NCBI RefSeq assembly: GCF_001458395.1
Contig: NZ_CYSR01000022.1
Coordinates: forward strand, 124,001-188,000
Origin: Leisingera aquaemixtae
GTDB lineage: Bacteria; Pseudomonadota; Alphaproteobacteria; Rhodobacterales; Rhodobacteraceae
Direction of reading: 5' to 3'
Length of the DNA stretch: 64,000 bases
Shown: in pieces, positions 51,561-60,203 of the stretch
How the letters are laid out: each line of letters starts with the position of its first letter
Numbering within the stretch: position 1 is the first letter of the stretch
Made by a program: the position numbers and the translations under genes
The notes under the pieces: model-generated
Database searches by the model: none
What the model saw: the letters and a program-made list of their open reading frames with translations, nothing else
Told to the model about the DNA's origin: nothing

Positions 51561-52514
51561 ATGACCCCATTTTCCATCGCGGGCATCCAAATGCACGTGG
51601 ACGCGCTGCATTCGAATGTCGACGCAATGATACACCGGATCGACGTGCTGATGGCGCGCTTTCCCTGGACGCAGATGGCCGTGTTCAGCGAACTGGCGCC
51701 CTACGGGCCGCTGACCAAATATGCGCAGCCGCTGCACAATGAGGCGATTGAGCGGTTTTGCGCCGCGGCGGTGAAACACGGGATCTGGGTGGTGCCCGGG
51801 TCGATGTTCGAGATCACGGACGCCGGCAAGATCTACAACACCTCCTCGGTGATCAATCCGCAGGGCGAGGTGGTGGCGGTCTACCGCAAGATGTTCCCGT
51901 TCCGCCCGTATGAGCAAGGCGTGGAAGCGGGCACGGATTTCTGCGTGTTCGACATTCCCGACGTGGGCCGGTTCGGCCTGTCGATCTGCTATGACATCTG
52001 GTTCCCGGAAACCACCCGCCAGCTGACCAGCCAGGGGGTCGAGGTGCTGCTGCATCCGGTGCTGACCGGGACGGCGGACCGGGATGCCGAACTGTCCATC
52101 GCCCGGGCCACAGCGGCGCAGTTCCAGTGTTTTGTCGTCGATGTGAACGGGCTGGGCGCCGGGGGCGTGGGGCAGTCCTGCATCATTGATCCGTCGGCCA
52201 CGGTGCTGCACCAGTCGGGCCGCCATGAGGACATGTTCCCGCTGGAGCTGGATCTTGACCAGGTGCGCCGCCAGCGCGAGGTCGGCCTGAAGGGGCTGGG
52301 CCAGGTGCTGAAAAGCTTCCGCGACCGGGAGGCGGATTTCCCGGTATACGACCGCACCAGCGGGGCGGATGCTTACCTGCATACGCTGGGGCCGCTGGAG
52401 ATTCCGGTGCAGGGCTCGCAGGCGGGCCTGAATGCCCGCGCGCCGGGCGACGGCGCAAACGGGTTTGCCGAATTGCATTCGATACACTACGCTGAAAGAA
52501 AAGCAGGCGGTTGA
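51561..52514 (+). CDS. nitrilase superfamily carbon-nitrogen hydrolase
   Basis: 317-residue cytoplasmic hydrolase. The catalytic triad is E44 (FSELAPYG), K110 (VYRKMFPFRPYE) and C143 (SICYDIWFPE). This is the amidase/N-carbamoyl amidase type rather than a true nitrilase, judging by the ICYD motif. About 50 C-terminal residues follow the fold (TSGADAYLHTLGPLEIPVQG). ATG 51561 is taken because conserved sequence begins at once. It precedes the decarboxylase-like gene by 66 bp on the same strand and may belong to that pathway. Confidence 0.88.
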   Translation: MTPFSIAGIQMHVDALHSNVDAMIHRIDVLMARFPWTQMAVFSELAPYGPLTKYAQPLHNEAIERFCAAAVKHGIWVVPGSMFEITDAGKIYNTSSVINPQGEVVAVYRKMFPFRPYEQGVEAGTDFCVFDIPDVGRFGLSICYDIWFPETTRQLTSQGVEVLLHPVLTGTADRDAELSIARATAAQFQCFVVDVNGLGAGGVGQSCIIDPSATVLHQSGRHEDMFPLELDLDQVRRQREVGLKGLGQVLKSFRDREADFPVYDRTSGADAYLHTLGPLEIPVQGSQAGLNARAPGDGANGFAELHSIHYAERKAGG

Positions 52515-52580
52515 TCAGTCTCATTTCTTAGTAGCCAGAGCCTTTTGATCTCCCGCCGATAACCAGGATGGGAGGTGCAC

Positions 52581-55343
52581 ATGCAAGTAATGGGCGACTA
52601 TTACTCGGCGATCCAGCTGCGTCACGATCAGTGGACAACGCTGAGGGAAGTGACCGAAGCCCTGGCCAGTGCCCGAAAACCCAAACGTGAAGCAGCGCTC
52701 GTGACGAATGTCCGGGCGCTGTTTGATTTACTGGGTCCGATTGAGACCTATTGGGCCTTTCCCGGTGTGCAGGCCTTTGAGCAGATACGGCGCCAGTTCG
52801 AGCACGGCAATTACGCTGATGTGGCGTTTTCCGTCCAGCGCATCTGCCGGGCCTTGTCCACCGGCGCCTACCGGCGGCGGCATGTGCCGCTGGATCGCGA
52901 CTCGGCGGATGCGGACGAGCATGAGGACGAGGTCATCCAGCCGCCCGAGGCGCGGGCCTTGGCCAAGCCTTATTTCGAGGTGCTGGTGGTCGACAACGTC
53001 AACGAGCATCAGGAGCGCTGGCTGCACAGCAACTTCAAGAAGATGCGCCGCCCGGAAGATCCGTTCCATTATGAAACCGTGGTGGTGCCCAGCCTGCAGG
53101 ACGCGCTGATCGGGATCCTGTTCAACTATAACATTCAGGCGATTGTGGTGCGGCCGGGCCTCAAGTTCGACTCGAAGATGGAGATGTCGCTTCTGACCCG
53201 CTACCTGGACTGGGCCGGCGGCACCGAGGGCATCGAGGCGGTCCGTTCGCTTGACCATGGCCCGGCGCTGTGCCGGCTGGTGGCGAATGTCCGGCCGGAA
53301 CTGGATGCCTATCTGGTCACCGACCGCTCGGTCGAAGAGATCGCCGGCCATGATCTGGGGATCTGCCGCCGGGTCTTTTACAATCAGGAAGATTTCATGG
53401 AGCTGCACCTCAATATCTTGAGGGGGGTGCAGGCGCGCTACAAGACGCCGTTCTTCACGGCGCTGGTGGAGTATTCCAAACAGCCGACCGGCGTCTTTCA
53501 CGCAATGCCGATCAGCCGCGGCAAGTCGGTTTCGCGCAGCCACTGGATTCAGGACATGGGGGCGTTTTACGGCTCCAATATTTTCCTGGCCGAGACCTCT
53601 GCCACCTCCGGCGGGCTGGACAGCCTGCTGGAGCCGCACGGGCCCATCAAGCAGGCGCAGGAACAGGCCAGCCGCGCCTTCGGGTCGAAACAGACGTTCT
53701 TTGCCACCAACGGCACCTCCACCTGCAACAAGATCGTGGTGCAGGCGCTGGTGCGGCCCGGCGATATCGTGCTGGTGGACCGCGACTGCCACAAGTCGCA
53801 CCATTACGGGCTGGTGCTGGCGGGCGCGCAGGTGGTCTATCTCGACAGCTATCCGCTGAATGAATACTCGATGTATGGCGCGGTGCCGCTGCGGGAGGTC
53901 AAGCACATGCTGCTGCACCTCAAGGCGCAGGGCAAGCTGGACCGGGTGCGGATGCTGTTGCTGACCAACTGCACCTTTGACGGCATCGTCTACAACGTCG
54001 AGCGGGTGATGGAGGAATGCCTGGCGATCAAGCCGGACCTGATCTTCCTGTGGGACGAGGCCTGGTTCGCCTTTGCCCGGTTCAGCCCGCTGTACCGGCA
54101 GCGCACCGCGATGAACGCCGCCAATGTGCTGCGCGAGCGGCTGCGCAGCGACGCCCATGCCAGAGCCTGGGAGGAGCAGCAGAAGCAGCTGAAGGATGCC
54201 AGCGAGGAGGAGTGGCTGAACACCCGGCTGCTGCCGCCGCCCGACGCGCGGGTGCGGACCTATGCCACTCAGTCCACCCACAAGACGCTGACCTCGCTGC
54301 GGCAGGGGTCGATGATCCACGTGAATGACCAGGATTTCAAAGGCGAAGTGGAGGTGAGTTTCCACGAAGCCTACATGACCCATACCTCGACCTCGCCGAA
54401 TTACCAGATCATTGCCTCGCTGGACGTGGGGCGGCGGCAGGTGGAGCTGGAGGGGTTCGAATTCGTCCACCGGCAGGTGGAGGCGGCGATGGCGATGCGG
54501 CGGGCGATCATGACGCATCCGCGGCTGAGCAAGTATTTCAGGATCCTCACCGCCGCCGACATGATCCCAAGCAAGCACCGCGAAAGCGGGCTGGAAAGCT
54601 ATTACGATCCCGAGCGCGGCTGGTCGGATGTCTGGGACAGCCTGGTGCATGACGAGTTCGTGCTGGACCCGACCCGGGTGACGCTGGCGGTGGGCGGCAC
54701 CGGCTGGGACGGCGACACCTTCAAGACACAGATCCTGATGGACAAATACGGGATCCAGATCAACAAGACCTCGCGCAACACGGTGCTGTTCATGACCAAC
54801 ATCGGCACCACGCGGTCTTCGGTGGCCTATTTGATCGAGGTTCTGGTGGAAATTGCCACCGATCTGGACGAATTGCTGGATGATGCCTCGATGATGGAAA
54901 AGCGCGGCTTCGAGAAGCGGGTGTCGAACCTGATGCACGACCTGCCGCCGCTGCCCGACTTCAGCCGCTTTCACGACGCTTTCCGCTCTGCTCCGGAAAC
55001 GCCCGAGGGGGACATCCGCTCGGCGTTTTTCCTGAGCTATGAGGAAAACAATTGCGACTATCTGGAGCTGGACGGCTCGATCAAGGCGGCGATGGAAAGC
55101 GGCCAGGAGGTGGTCTCAGCCTCTTTCATCATCCCGTATCCGCCGGGATTTCCGATCCTGGTGCCGGGGCAGGTCGTAAGCCAGGAGATCCTGGCCTTCA
55201 TGCGGGCCTTGGACGTCAGCGAAATCCACGGCTACCGGGCCGACCTGGGGCTGCGCGTGTTCACCGAGGAGGCCCTGAAACAGCAGGCCAAGGCCAATCA
55301 GGCGCGGCTGAAGCTGAACGCCGCCCGGCACAAGATTTTCTGA
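52581..55343 (+). CDS. large PLP-dependent Orn/Lys/Arg decarboxylase-like protein
   Basis: 920 residues. A 300-residue N-terminal region of unusual composition is followed by the fold-type I core: ATNGTSTCNKIVVQA, VDRDCHKSHHYG, the PLP aspartate in LFLWDEAWFAF-like sequence near 492 and the PLP lysine K568 in QSTHKTLTSLRQGS. A C-terminal decarboxylase domain ends PYPPGFPILVPGQVVS. Family members decarboxylate basic amino acids, but size, N-terminal arm and the insert with many charged residues near 510-555 set it apart from biosynthetic ornithine decarboxylases (about 710-750). Start ATG 52581 follows GGGAGG. First of three genes spaced by 15 bp. Confidence 0.85.
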   Translation: MQVMGDYYSAIQLRHDQWTTLREVTEALASARKPKREAALVTNVRALFDLLGPIETYWAFPGVQAFEQIRRQFEHGNYADVAFSVQRICRALSTGAYRRRHVPLDRDSADADEHEDEVIQPPEARALAKPYFEVLVVDNVNEHQERWLHSNFKKMRRPEDPFHYETVVVPSLQDALIGILFNYNIQAIVVRPGLKFDSKMEMSLLTRYLDWAGGTEGIEAVRSLDHGPALCRLVANVRPELDAYLVTDRSVEEIAGHDLGICRRVFYNQEDFMELHLNILRGVQARYKTPFFTALVEYSKQPTGVFHAMPISRGKSVSRSHWIQDMGAFYGSNIFLAETSATSGGLDSLLEPHGPIKQAQEQASRAFGSKQTFFATNGTSTCNKIVVQALVRPGDIVLVDRDCHKSHHYGLVLAGAQVVYLDSYPLNEYSMYGAVPLREVKHMLLHLKAQGKLDRVRMLLLTNCTFDGIVYNVERVMEECLAIKPDLIFLWDEAWFAFARFSPLYRQRTAMNAANVLRERLRSDAHARAWEEQQKQLKDASEEEWLNTRLLPPPDARVRTYATQSTHKTLTSLRQGSMIHVNDQDFKGEVEVSFHEAYMTHTSTSPNYQIIASLDVGRRQVELEGFEFVHRQVEAAMAMRRAIMTHPRLSKYFRILTAADMIPSKHRESGLESYYDPERGWSDVWDSLVHDEFVLDPTRVTLAVGGTGWDGDTFKTQILMDKYGIQINKTSRNTVLFMTNIGTTRSSVAYLIEVLVEIATDLDELLDDASMMEKRGFEKRVSNLMHDLPPLPDFSRFHDAFRSAPETPEGDIRSAFFLSYEENNCDYLELDGSIKAAMESGQEVVSASFIIPYPPGFPILVPGQVVSQEILAFMRALDVSEIHGYRADLGLRVFTEEALKQQAKANQARLKLNAARHKIF

Positions 55344-55358
55344 AGGGAGAAATAAGGC

Positions 55359-56819
55359 ATGCCATCTGCAGCACTGAAAAATATCTCTGAAATACGCCGG
55401 CACTTTCACCGCAACGAAGACCCTGTGTATTTCGTCTCGGCAACCAATTTCAACCTGCTGGGGCTGGATGAATGGTGCAAGAATTTCAAATACATATGTT
55501 ACATTGACTGCTATGGCGGCAAGCACCCCAACGTGTTCTGCCCGTCCGAGCAGCCGCACGCCGAATTCCAGTCGATCGAGGATATCAACAACTACCTTCT
55601 GCAGCACAAGGAGGTGGTCGAATGGATCAAGGGGCGCGGCGGCAAGCCCAAGTTTGTGTTCCTGATGTTCGACGAGGAGACCGAGCGCCTGGCCAAGGAA
55701 CTGGGCGGCGAGGTCTGGTTCCCCAGCGCCAAGCTGCGCCAGAGCATGGACAGCAAGATCGAAACGGTCCGGATCGGCAACAAGGCAGGGGTGCCTTCGG
55801 TGCCGAACGTGCTGGCGGAGGTCAAGGATTACGAGGATCTGAAGAAGACCTGCGAAAAGGCGGGCATCGGCCATGACGTGGTGCTGCAGTCGGCCTTTGG
55901 CGACAGCGGCCACACCACCTTCTTCATCAATTCCGAGGCCGATTTCCGCCGCCACGAGCATGAGATCGTGGGCGAGGGCGAGATCAAGATCATGAAGCGG
56001 ATCGACTGCCGCGGCTCCGCCATCGAGGCCTGCGCGACCAGGGAGGGCACCATCGTCGGGCCGCTGATGACGGAACTGGTCGGCTTCAAGGAGCTGACCC
56101 CCTACCGCGGCGGCTGGTGCGGCAACGAGATTTTTTCGACCGCGTTTCCGCCCAAGACCCGCGAGCGGGCGCGCGAGCTGACCTTCAAGTTCGGCGAGCA
56201 GCTGCGCAAGGAAGGCTACCGCGGCTATTTCGAGCTGGATTTCCTGATCGACAAGAAGACCGGGGAGATCTGGCTGGGCGAATTGAACCCGCGCATCACC
56301 GGCGCGTCCTCGATGACCAACCACGCGGCCTTTGCCCATGCGGACGCGCCGCTGTTCCTGTTCCATCTGCTGGAGTTCTCCAAGAAGAAGTTCAAGCTGG
56401 ACGTGGCAGAGCTGAACGACCGCTGGGCCGATCCCAAGATGATCGACAGCTGGTCGCAGATGGTGATCAAGCACACGGATGATTCCGTCGATATCGCCAC
56501 GGAGGTGCCGGAGACCGGCATTTACCGCATGGCCGAGGACGGCACCGTCCAGTTCGACCGCTTCGACTATCACCGCCGTGCGGTCGAGAGCGAGCAGGAG
56601 GCGTTTTTCCTGCGCATCCTGCAGCCGGGCGATTACCGGTATGAAGGCGCCGATATCGGCATTCTGGTGACCCGCGGCCGGTCGATGACGCCGGGGTTCC
56701 AGCTGAATGACCGCGGCAAGCGCTGGATCGACGCCATCAAGAGCAATGTCAAAGCGCGGCCGCTGCCGATGCAGGAGGCAGGGCCGGTGGTGGCCGATCC
56801 TGCCTTCAAGATCATGTAG
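55359..56819 (+). CDS. ATP-grasp ligase (biotin-carboxylase-like)
   Basis: 486-residue ATP-grasp protein. The N-domain has NFNLLGLDEWCKNF. The nucleotide fold has VVLQSAFGDSGHTTFF (glycine-rich loop) and EIKIMKRIDC. The metal-binding LGELNPRITGASSMTNHAAFA is near residue 305. A C-terminal part of about 150 residues carries FFLRILQPGDYRYEGADIG. No biotin carboxylase partner subunits are nearby, so it is more likely an amide-forming ligase that joins a carboxylate to an amine. The amine could be the product of the decarboxylase encoded 15 bp upstream. Substrates not predictable. Confidence 0.82.
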   Translation: MPSAALKNISEIRRHFHRNEDPVYFVSATNFNLLGLDEWCKNFKYICYIDCYGGKHPNVFCPSEQPHAEFQSIEDINNYLLQHKEVVEWIKGRGGKPKFVFLMFDEETERLAKELGGEVWFPSAKLRQSMDSKIETVRIGNKAGVPSVPNVLAEVKDYEDLKKTCEKAGIGHDVVLQSAFGDSGHTTFFINSEADFRRHEHEIVGEGEIKIMKRIDCRGSAIEACATREGTIVGPLMTELVGFKELTPYRGGWCGNEIFSTAFPPKTRERARELTFKFGEQLRKEGYRGYFELDFLIDKKTGEIWLGELNPRITGASSMTNHAAFAHADAPLFLFHLLEFSKKKFKLDVAELNDRWADPKMIDSWSQMVIKHTDDSVDIATEVPETGIYRMAEDGTVQFDRFDYHRRAVESEQEAFFLRILQPGDYRYEGADIGILVTRGRSMTPGFQLNDRGKRWIDAIKSNVKARPLPMQEAGPVVADPAFKIM

Positions 56820-56834
56820 GCCTGCTGTGAGGGC

Positions 56835-57809
56835 ATGATCATCCGCTGGCGCGCCATCGACGAACCCCAGCCCGGTCCCAAGTGGGCCGGGCTGTTCCGG
56901 GAATTCTGGCCCGACTATCACAAATGGTGGGTCCGCGAAGGCCCGGAGGCGCGCCCCGGTTACCTGGACAGCGTCAACGCGCTGAAGCGGCATATGCCGG
57001 AGCTGCTGCCGCTTTATGAGGAGCTGTGCGGCCTGGCGGGCGGCGCGGATCATGCGGCGCGGTTTCTGAGCTTCTACTGCCCGCCGCCCTATCTGTCGGC
57101 CTGTTCCCAGGCGCTGTGGCCCGGGCCGGAGCCGGTTCTGGTGCGCAATTACGACTACAGCCCGCATGCCTTTGACGGGGTGGTGATGCGCACCGAATGG
57201 CTGGGCCGCGCGGTGCTGGGCACCAGCGACAGCCTGTGGGGGCTGGTGGACGGGATCAACGATGCCGGGCTGGCGGTGTCGCTGACCTTCGGCGGCCGCC
57301 GGGTGGTCGGCGAAGGCTTCGGCGTGCCGCTGATCCTGCGCTATGTGCTGCAGACCTGTGAAACCGCAGAGGAGGCCGGCGCGGCGCTGTCCCGTCTGCC
57401 GACGCATATGAGCTATAACGTCACCGTGGTCGACCGGGACCGCAAGTTCCTGACCGCCTTCATGGCGCCCGACCGCAAGGCGGTGCTGAAACATGTATCA
57501 GTCGCCACCAACCACCAGGAGAAAGTGGAGTGGGACAGCCATGCCCGCTTTACGGCGACTGTGGAGCGGGAGCGGTTTCTGCTGCAGCGGCTGACGCTGC
57601 ATGTGGAGTCGGAAGAGAAATTCATCGGCGCGTTTTTGAAGCCGCCGCTGTATTCCTCGGCTTTCAGCGAGGGTTTCGGCACGCTTTACACGGCGGTCTA
57701 CCGGCCCCGCAAGCTTGAGATGGAACTCCGCTGGCCGGGCAGTGTCTGGCATATGCCGCTGATGGCGTTTGACGAGCGCACCTTGGCCGTGCAGGTGCCG
57801 GTATTTTAG
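56835..57809 (+). CDS. C45 family Ntn-hydrolase/acyltransferase (AAT-like)
   Basis: 324-residue member of the acyl-CoA:6-aminopenicillanic acid acyltransferase/C45 group. The N-terminal nucleophile is probably C90 in YLSACSQALW, followed by VLVRNYDYSPHAFDG, the conserved arginine-asparagine-aspartate block, then GLVDGINDAGLAVSLTFGG. Residues 1-89 would be the propeptide or alpha part. Enzymes of this fold make or break amide bonds. Third gene of the decarboxylase-ligase-hydrolase unit, 15 bp after the ligase. No signal peptide. Confidence 0.82.
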   Translation: MIIRWRAIDEPQPGPKWAGLFREFWPDYHKWWVREGPEARPGYLDSVNALKRHMPELLPLYEELCGLAGGADHAARFLSFYCPPPYLSACSQALWPGPEPVLVRNYDYSPHAFDGVVMRTEWLGRAVLGTSDSLWGLVDGINDAGLAVSLTFGGRRVVGEGFGVPLILRYVLQTCETAEEAGAALSRLPTHMSYNVTVVDRDRKFLTAFMAPDRKAVLKHVSVATNHQEKVEWDSHARFTATVERERFLLQRLTLHVESEEKFIGAFLKPPLYSSAFSEGFGTLYTAVYRPRKLEMELRWPGSVWHMPLMAFDERTLAVQVPVF

Positions 57810-57933
57810 CCGCCGGGCCGGTCCGGTCTGCCGGTGGCGAACCATCCCCTGTCTGAAAGACCGCTGAGCTGCCCCGCCGCCGGCGGCCCCCCGCTTATCC
57901 CCGCATCAAAAGGCTGCACGTTCCGGGAAAATT

Positions 57934-57959
57934 GGAACTGACCGGGTGTGCTGTGAGTT
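57934..57959 (+). promoter_or_regulatory. possible EcfG-type general stress promoter
   Basis: GGAAC (57934-57938), 18 bp, GTT (57957-57959), close to the GGAAC-N17-CGTT pattern of alphaproteobacterial EcfG promoters but with A instead of C before GTT. It lies 42 bp ahead of the small membrane peptide and the stress gene cluster. Confidence 0.4.
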
Positions 57960-58001
57960 GTCCATGTATCGAACCGACCGATACAGCCCGGGGAGGAAGC
58001 C

Positions 58002-58070
58002 ATGCACAGTATCTTCTACATCATTGGCGTCGTTGTCGTCGTTCTCGCGTTGCTCAACTTTATCGCCTGA
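58002..58070 (+). CDS. 22-residue membrane peptide
   Basis: Short gene too small for usual gene finders. It encodes MHSIFYIIGVVVVVLALLNF followed by IA and a stop. ATG 58002 is preceded by GGGGAGGAAGCC, one of the best ribosome sites in the window. The peptide is a single hydrophobic helix. It lies 17 bp before the DUF883-like gene, in the same direction. Similar tiny YIIGVVVVVLA-type peptides occur in alphaproteobacteria next to such stress genes. Function unknown. Confidence 0.7.
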   Translation: MHSIFYIIGVVVVVLALLNFIA

Positions 58071-58087
58071 TCAGAGGGAGTATTCAG

Positions 58088-58594
58088 ATGTCCGGAACAG
58101 ACAAAGTGAAAGCCGCCGCAAAAAACGTTGCCGAAGAGGCCAAGTCCGCCGCGGCAACCGCTGCTGAAACCGCCAAGAAGGAGGCGCAGCTGCGCGCCGA
58201 AGCCGCCAAGGAAAGCGTCGCCGACGAGGTGAAATCCGTCGCCTCGGCCCTGCGCTCCGCCTCCAACGAAATGCGCAGCGGCTCGCCGCATGAACGCGCG
58301 ATCGGCCAGGTGGCCGGCACCCTGGCCGATGTGTCAGACTCGATCCGCAACCAGGACCTTGGCGACATGGTCCATTCGGTTTCGGATTTCGCCCGCAAGA
58401 ATCCGGTCATGTTCCTGAGCAGCGCTGCGCTGCTGGGCTTTGCCGCCGCACGCTTTGCCAAGGCGTCGGACAGCAGCCATCAGGACACACCGCAGCTCCC
58501 TGCAGCGCACCCGTCCGCGGCTGCCCCCGCCACCAGCCCCGCGCAACCAGCGGGCGCCTATCCGGTCACGCAGAACGTGGGAGATCCGAAATGA
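58088..58594 (+). CDS. DUF883/ElaB-like membrane-associated stress protein
   Basis: 168-residue protein. An alanine- and lysine-rich amphipathic region (VKAAAKNVAEEAKSAAATAAE) of coiled-coil character is followed by a C-terminal hydrophobic segment VMFLSSAALLGFAAARFAK, then a Pro/Ala tail. This is the layout of inner-membrane proteins such as ElaB/YqjD that bind ribosomes in stationary phase; homology is by pattern only. Starts at ATG 58088 and overlaps the next gene by 4 bp. Part of an operon of envelope proteins. Confidence 0.75.
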   Translation: MSGTDKVKAAAKNVAEEAKSAAATAAETAKKEAQLRAEAAKESVADEVKSVASALRSASNEMRSGSPHERAIGQVAGTLADVSDSIRNQDLGDMVHSVSDFARKNPVMFLSSAALLGFAAARFAKASDSSHQDTPQLPAAHPSAAAPATSPAQPAGAYPVTQNVGDPK

Positions 58595-59004
58595 CACAGA
58601 CGAATCCCGGACCTGGCGGATCGCCGAATGCCGCCAGCATCGTGTCCGAAGCGCTGAACAACATCAGCTCGCTGATCCGCAACGAGCTGGCGCTTGCGCG
58701 GGCCGAGATCGGCGAAAACATGAACCGCGCGGCCGTTGCCCTGGGCCTGATCGTCGGCGGCGTCGTGGTGGCGCTGACGGCGCTGAACGTCCTCGCCGCG
58801 GCGCTGTCCGCCGGGCTGACCGAAGCCGGAATGGACCCGGGCTGGGCAGCCCTTCTGGTGGGCGTGGCCTTTGCCGCCATCGCCTTTGGCATGATCGCCA
58901 AGGGCACCAGCGACCTGAAGCTGTCGAGCCTGGCCCCGACCCGCACCGCTGAAAACGTGAAGCGCGACGCGCAATCCATTAAGGAGACGTACAATGACAA
59001 ATGA
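58591..59004 (+). CDS. holin-like (superfamily III/DUF1469) membrane protein
   Basis: 137-residue protein with an N-terminal amphipathic part (ISSLIRNELALARAEIGENM) and two membrane helices (AVALGLIVGGVVVALTALNV, WAALLVGVAFAAIAFGMIAK). This is the YqjE/putative holin family found beside YqjD-like proteins; a lysis role is unlikely. It overlaps both neighbours (ATGA with the DUF883-like gene, 11 bp with the DUF3618 gene), so the three are coupled, as in yqjDEK of E. coli. Confidence 0.82.
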   Translation: MTQTNPGPGGSPNAASIVSEALNNISSLIRNELALARAEIGENMNRAAVALGLIVGGVVVALTALNVLAAALSAGLTEAGMDPGWAALLVGVAFAAIAFGMIAKGTSDLKLSSLAPTRTAENVKRDAQSIKETYNDK

Positions 59005-60139
59005 CAGCCGTTCTGTTCACGAGATTGAGCGCGAGATTGAACGGGATCGCGCGCAGCTGACCAGCAACCTTGAACACCTGCAGAACAAGTTTTCCGTCGA
59101 CGGGGTTGTGCAGCAGCTGGGCGAACAGCTGCGTGAGCACGGCGGCGAGATCGGCAATGCCATTACCCGGACCGTCAAGGAAAACCCGGCGGCGGTGGTG
59201 CTGACTGGCGTCGGGCTGGCCTGGATGATCTTCGGCCAGGGCCGTTCCGGCGCGAGCCGCAGCGGTGCCGGCCGTGACAGCGGCTGGGAAGACCGCCGGG
59301 CAGGCGGCAGCTATGGCGGGCACGCCTCCAGCGGCACGCTGGTGACGCGCCCCGATCCGCGCATGAAGGGCGGCACCGAAGGGGTTCCCGCCTGGGCGCG
59401 CGACGATGATGACGATGGCAGCAGCCTGGCTGACCGCGCTGCCGGCGCCGCCGCATCGGCGCAGGCCAAGGCGTCTGCAGCAGGATCGGCGCTGCACGAC
59501 AAGGCCTCGGCGGCGGGCTCTGCCGTCAAGGATGCTGGCGCAGCCGCGAAGGACAAGGCCGCAGCCGCCGGACAGTCGGTCCGTGACGGCGCATCCTCCG
59601 CTGCAGAAGCCGCCCGGCTCAGCGCTGCCCGCATGCGCGCCCGCCTGTCGGAAGGCACCGAGAACCTGTCCGAAGAGGCCAAGGCCCGCGTGATCGCGGC
59701 CCGCGAGGCCGCTATTGATGCCCGCCGCAAGGCCGCAGAGGCGCTGGCCTCCGGGTCGCGCCAGTCGGCGGACTTCTACAACCGCCAGCCGCTGGTTGCG
59801 GGGGCACTTGCGCTGGCGCTGGGCGCAGCCATCGGCGGCGCGCTGCCGCGCACCCGCACCGAAGATGACATGCTGGGCGCCTACAGCGACAAGATGACGG
59901 AGCGGGCCGAAGCGATCCTCCGCGAAGAGCAGGAGAAGGCCGTCGCGGTGATGCAGGCCGCCCGCAAGGAAGCTGAAACCATCGCCAGCGAGAAGCGTGA
60001 GGCGATGGACAGCGCGGCGCCGCAAGGCAAGACCGCAGCCCAGGCTGCTGCCGACGAGTTGAAGTCCGCCGGCAAGCGCATCGCCGGAGCGGCTGCCGAC
60101 AAGGCCAAGGAAAAGGATCTTGGCAAGCCTTCATCGTAA
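58994..60139 (+). CDS. DUF3618 domain protein with long Ala-rich coiled region
   Basis: 381-residue protein. DUF3618 at the N-terminus: HEIEREIERDRAQLTSNLEHLQ, then a membrane segment AAVVLTGVGLAWMIF. The middle is a long alanine/lysine-rich stretch (ASAAGSAVKDAGAAAKDKAA), likely extended coil, then a second membrane region GALALALGAAIGGALP and another coiled part. It is much longer than the usual DUF3618 protein (about 100-200). Third gene of the envelope operon, ended by the hairpin at 60149. Confidence 0.8.
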   Translation: MTNDSRSVHEIEREIERDRAQLTSNLEHLQNKFSVDGVVQQLGEQLREHGGEIGNAITRTVKENPAAVVLTGVGLAWMIFGQGRSGASRSGAGRDSGWEDRRAGGSYGGHASSGTLVTRPDPRMKGGTEGVPAWARDDDDDGSSLADRAAGAAASAQAKASAAGSALHDKASAAGSAVKDAGAAAKDKAAAAGQSVRDGASSAAEAARLSAARMRARLSEGTENLSEEAKARVIAAREAAIDARRKAAEALASGSRQSADFYNRQPLVAGALALALGAAIGGALPRTRTEDDMLGAYSDKMTERAEAILREEQEKAVAVMQAARKEAETIASEKREAMDSAAPQGKTAAQAAADELKSAGKRIAGAAADKAKEKDLGKPSS

Positions 60140-60148
60140 GACGGGCCC

Positions 60149-60175
60149 GGAGGCTGCCTCGGCAGCCTCCGCCTT
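60149..60175 (+). terminator. hairpin after the DUF3618 gene
   Basis: Ten-pair stem GGAGGCTGCC/GGCAGCCTCC with a two-base TC between the arms (so a four-base loop in practice), followed by GCCTTT. Probably a terminator or partial attenuator before the yihY-like gene. Confidence 0.7.
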
Positions 60176-60203
60176 TGCATGAAACGGACGGGGAGGACGC
60201 GCC

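Noticed and set aside
52728-54974. 748-codon antisense frame over the decarboxylase-like gene
   Set aside because: Shadow frame; the plus-strand protein has clear PLP motifs and good spacing to neighbours.
55116-57494. 792-codon antisense frame over the ATP-grasp and C45 genes
   Set aside because: Spans two real genes and has shadow composition.
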